From contig JAOPHQ010000916.1 in NCBI GenBank assembly GCA_030340625.1, positions 36,794 through 100,793 on the forward strand: a DNA stretch of 64,000 nucleotides, written 5' to 3'. The notes under the pieces are model-generated. The model did not search any database. It saw nothing but the letters and a program-made list of their open reading frames with translations, and was not told the origin of the DNA. Shown one piece after another: positions 52,086-64,000 of this stretch; within the stretch, counting starts at the first letter, position 1; each line of letters begins with the position of its first letter. Position numbers and translations under genes: made by a program. Source of the DNA: Merluccius polli. Taxonomy: Eukaryota; Chordata; Actinopteri; Gadiformes; Merlucciidae.

Positions 52086-52720
52086 TCTACAGTGGGAGAC
52101 AGTGGGTGAAACACCTACGAGTCAGAAAGAAGGGCCCCTGATGATGCAGCAGGTGCCCTGACATCTATATAAAGCCATGCTGGACGACAGGGGGTGGGGC
52201 AGCAAGAGCACACAGACTTAACAGGGCTGAAAAGGGCGGTGGGGGGTGGGGAGGGGAAATGCCCAAATACGGGCGTAAAAAGGGCCAGCGCCGGGTCAAA
52301 GGAGCAGCCAATAAGAGGCGCGGACCGTGTGGGGTCCACTTTTTATTTTGTTGTTTCTTTTTTTTCTTATTTTTTTTTTACAAACTTGGGATAAACAAGT
52401 TGTAGCTCATAGTTAAGAGACAAAACGTTAGATTTTTTTTGCAGGCAACGGTTATGCGGTTAAAGTGAGTGGTGAGGTTGGGTGGTGGTGAGAGTGAGCT
52501 AGAGAGGGAGGGGGAGGTGGGGCACATCTAGAAGTCTGCAGACAGAATGAGATCCAGTATCACTTTGGGTTGGGTGCAGAGGTGCGTGTGTGTGTGTGTG
52601 TGTGTGCCATGTATAGGGCGAGTGTGTGACTTGGATATGTGTGTGTGTGTGTTTGTGGGGAAGGGGAGGTTGAAATCAATCGTTGAGGTCGTTGCACGTG
52701 GACCCCCCCCCTCTGCTCTT

Positions 52721-63469
<10,749 letters not shown>

Positions 63470-64000
63470 CTGGGGAAACACGAGCACAGGAGTAATGTTT
63501 GGTGTGTGTGTGCGCGTGTGTGTAAAAGATGCCAAACAATAGCAACAATTTAGAGACAGGGAGATGGGTATGAGAAAAACACACAAGTAACATTCTTCCA
63601 CTTAGTGAAAATGTGAGCTCTATTAATTATAGATTGGTTGCGACATCATGCCCCAAACATGGGTGCTGTTCTCTATGCTGTCCACAGGGGGCAGTGCAGG
63701 ACTGCAGTCAACAGCAGACCTCTGCAGGCAAATCTGTTCTCAAATTGCAGCCAAATCACAGTATATTAAAAAGTCATGGCTCAATCACCACCAAGGCCTT
63801 GCAAATCACCTGTGCGTGTGCGCGTGCATGCGTGCGTGTACTATTTTGGACACACAATCTCTGCTGGGTGTCAGATGGATTGGTTAGAAGGGATTTTATT
63901 TTATTTTTTTATTTGCCGAGGGAACACAAAGTTTGAGAGCCAGGAAGATGCCCAGATATGAGCTGGTCACGCTCATAGTCACCCTACAGCTGAAATCTGC

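Noticed and set aside
63485..64000. A further upstream slc24a4 exon at the window edge
   Set aside because: No frame resembling the expected preceding sequence with an acceptor/donor pair could be found; treated as intron.

Overview
This is eukaryotic, almost certainly teleost fish, nuclear DNA. The evidence is intron-split vertebrate genes, fish-type transposons (hAT, PIF/Harbinger, L2-like LINE tails) and a very heavy load of (CA/GT)n, (TA)n, (GA)n and poly(G)/poly(C) tracts. The species cannot be fixed from the sequence alone. Most long open frames outside the two genes are translations of dinucleotide repeats.

Only two cellular genes are clearly supported. A tmem121 orthologue lies on the + strand at 37670-38614 as one intact, very GC-rich coding exon of 314 residues. 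An slc24a4-like K+-dependent Na+/Ca2+ exchanger lies on the - strand. Fourteen exons between 63469 and 52721 splice in a single consistent frame (1488 nt, 495 residues plus stop). They run from the first alpha-repeat region to the C-terminus, and the 5' exons lie beyond base 64000. The two genes point tail to tail, about 14 kb apart by coding sequence, with transposons and a possible long slc24a4 3' UTR between them.

Layout: 1-5.4 kb is repeat-rich intergenic DNA. 5.44-7.00 kb is a hAT element with an 8-bp target duplication and a second hAT-type MITE nested inside it. 8.16-8.38 kb is a fold-back palindrome. 8.4-14.8 kb is microsatellite-rich with an RFX-like X-box. 15-17.4 kb holds a decayed hAT transposase flanked by L2-like LINE pieces. 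17.5-32.8 kb is intergenic with a LINE remnant at 22.7-23.15 kb. 32.82-33.49 kb is a 669-bp hAT MITE with a perfect target duplication. 37.6-40 kb is tmem121. 41.6-42.5 kb is a cluster of palindromic MITEs. 42.78-43.24 kb is a broken SWIM-domain first exon. 45.0-46.96 kb is a PIF/Harbinger element with a dead transposase and a nested insertion. 48.4-64 kb is the slc24a4 locus, with a 292-bp hAT MITE and a ~21-copy 52-bp minisatellite in its introns.

The most unusual observation is in slc24a4. The 104-nt exon that continues the first alpha repeat is preceded in the transcript by about 49 CA repeats and followed, starting at its splice donor, by 36 GU repeats. These tracts are complementary and could loop out the exon. 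I saw no wholly new gene system.
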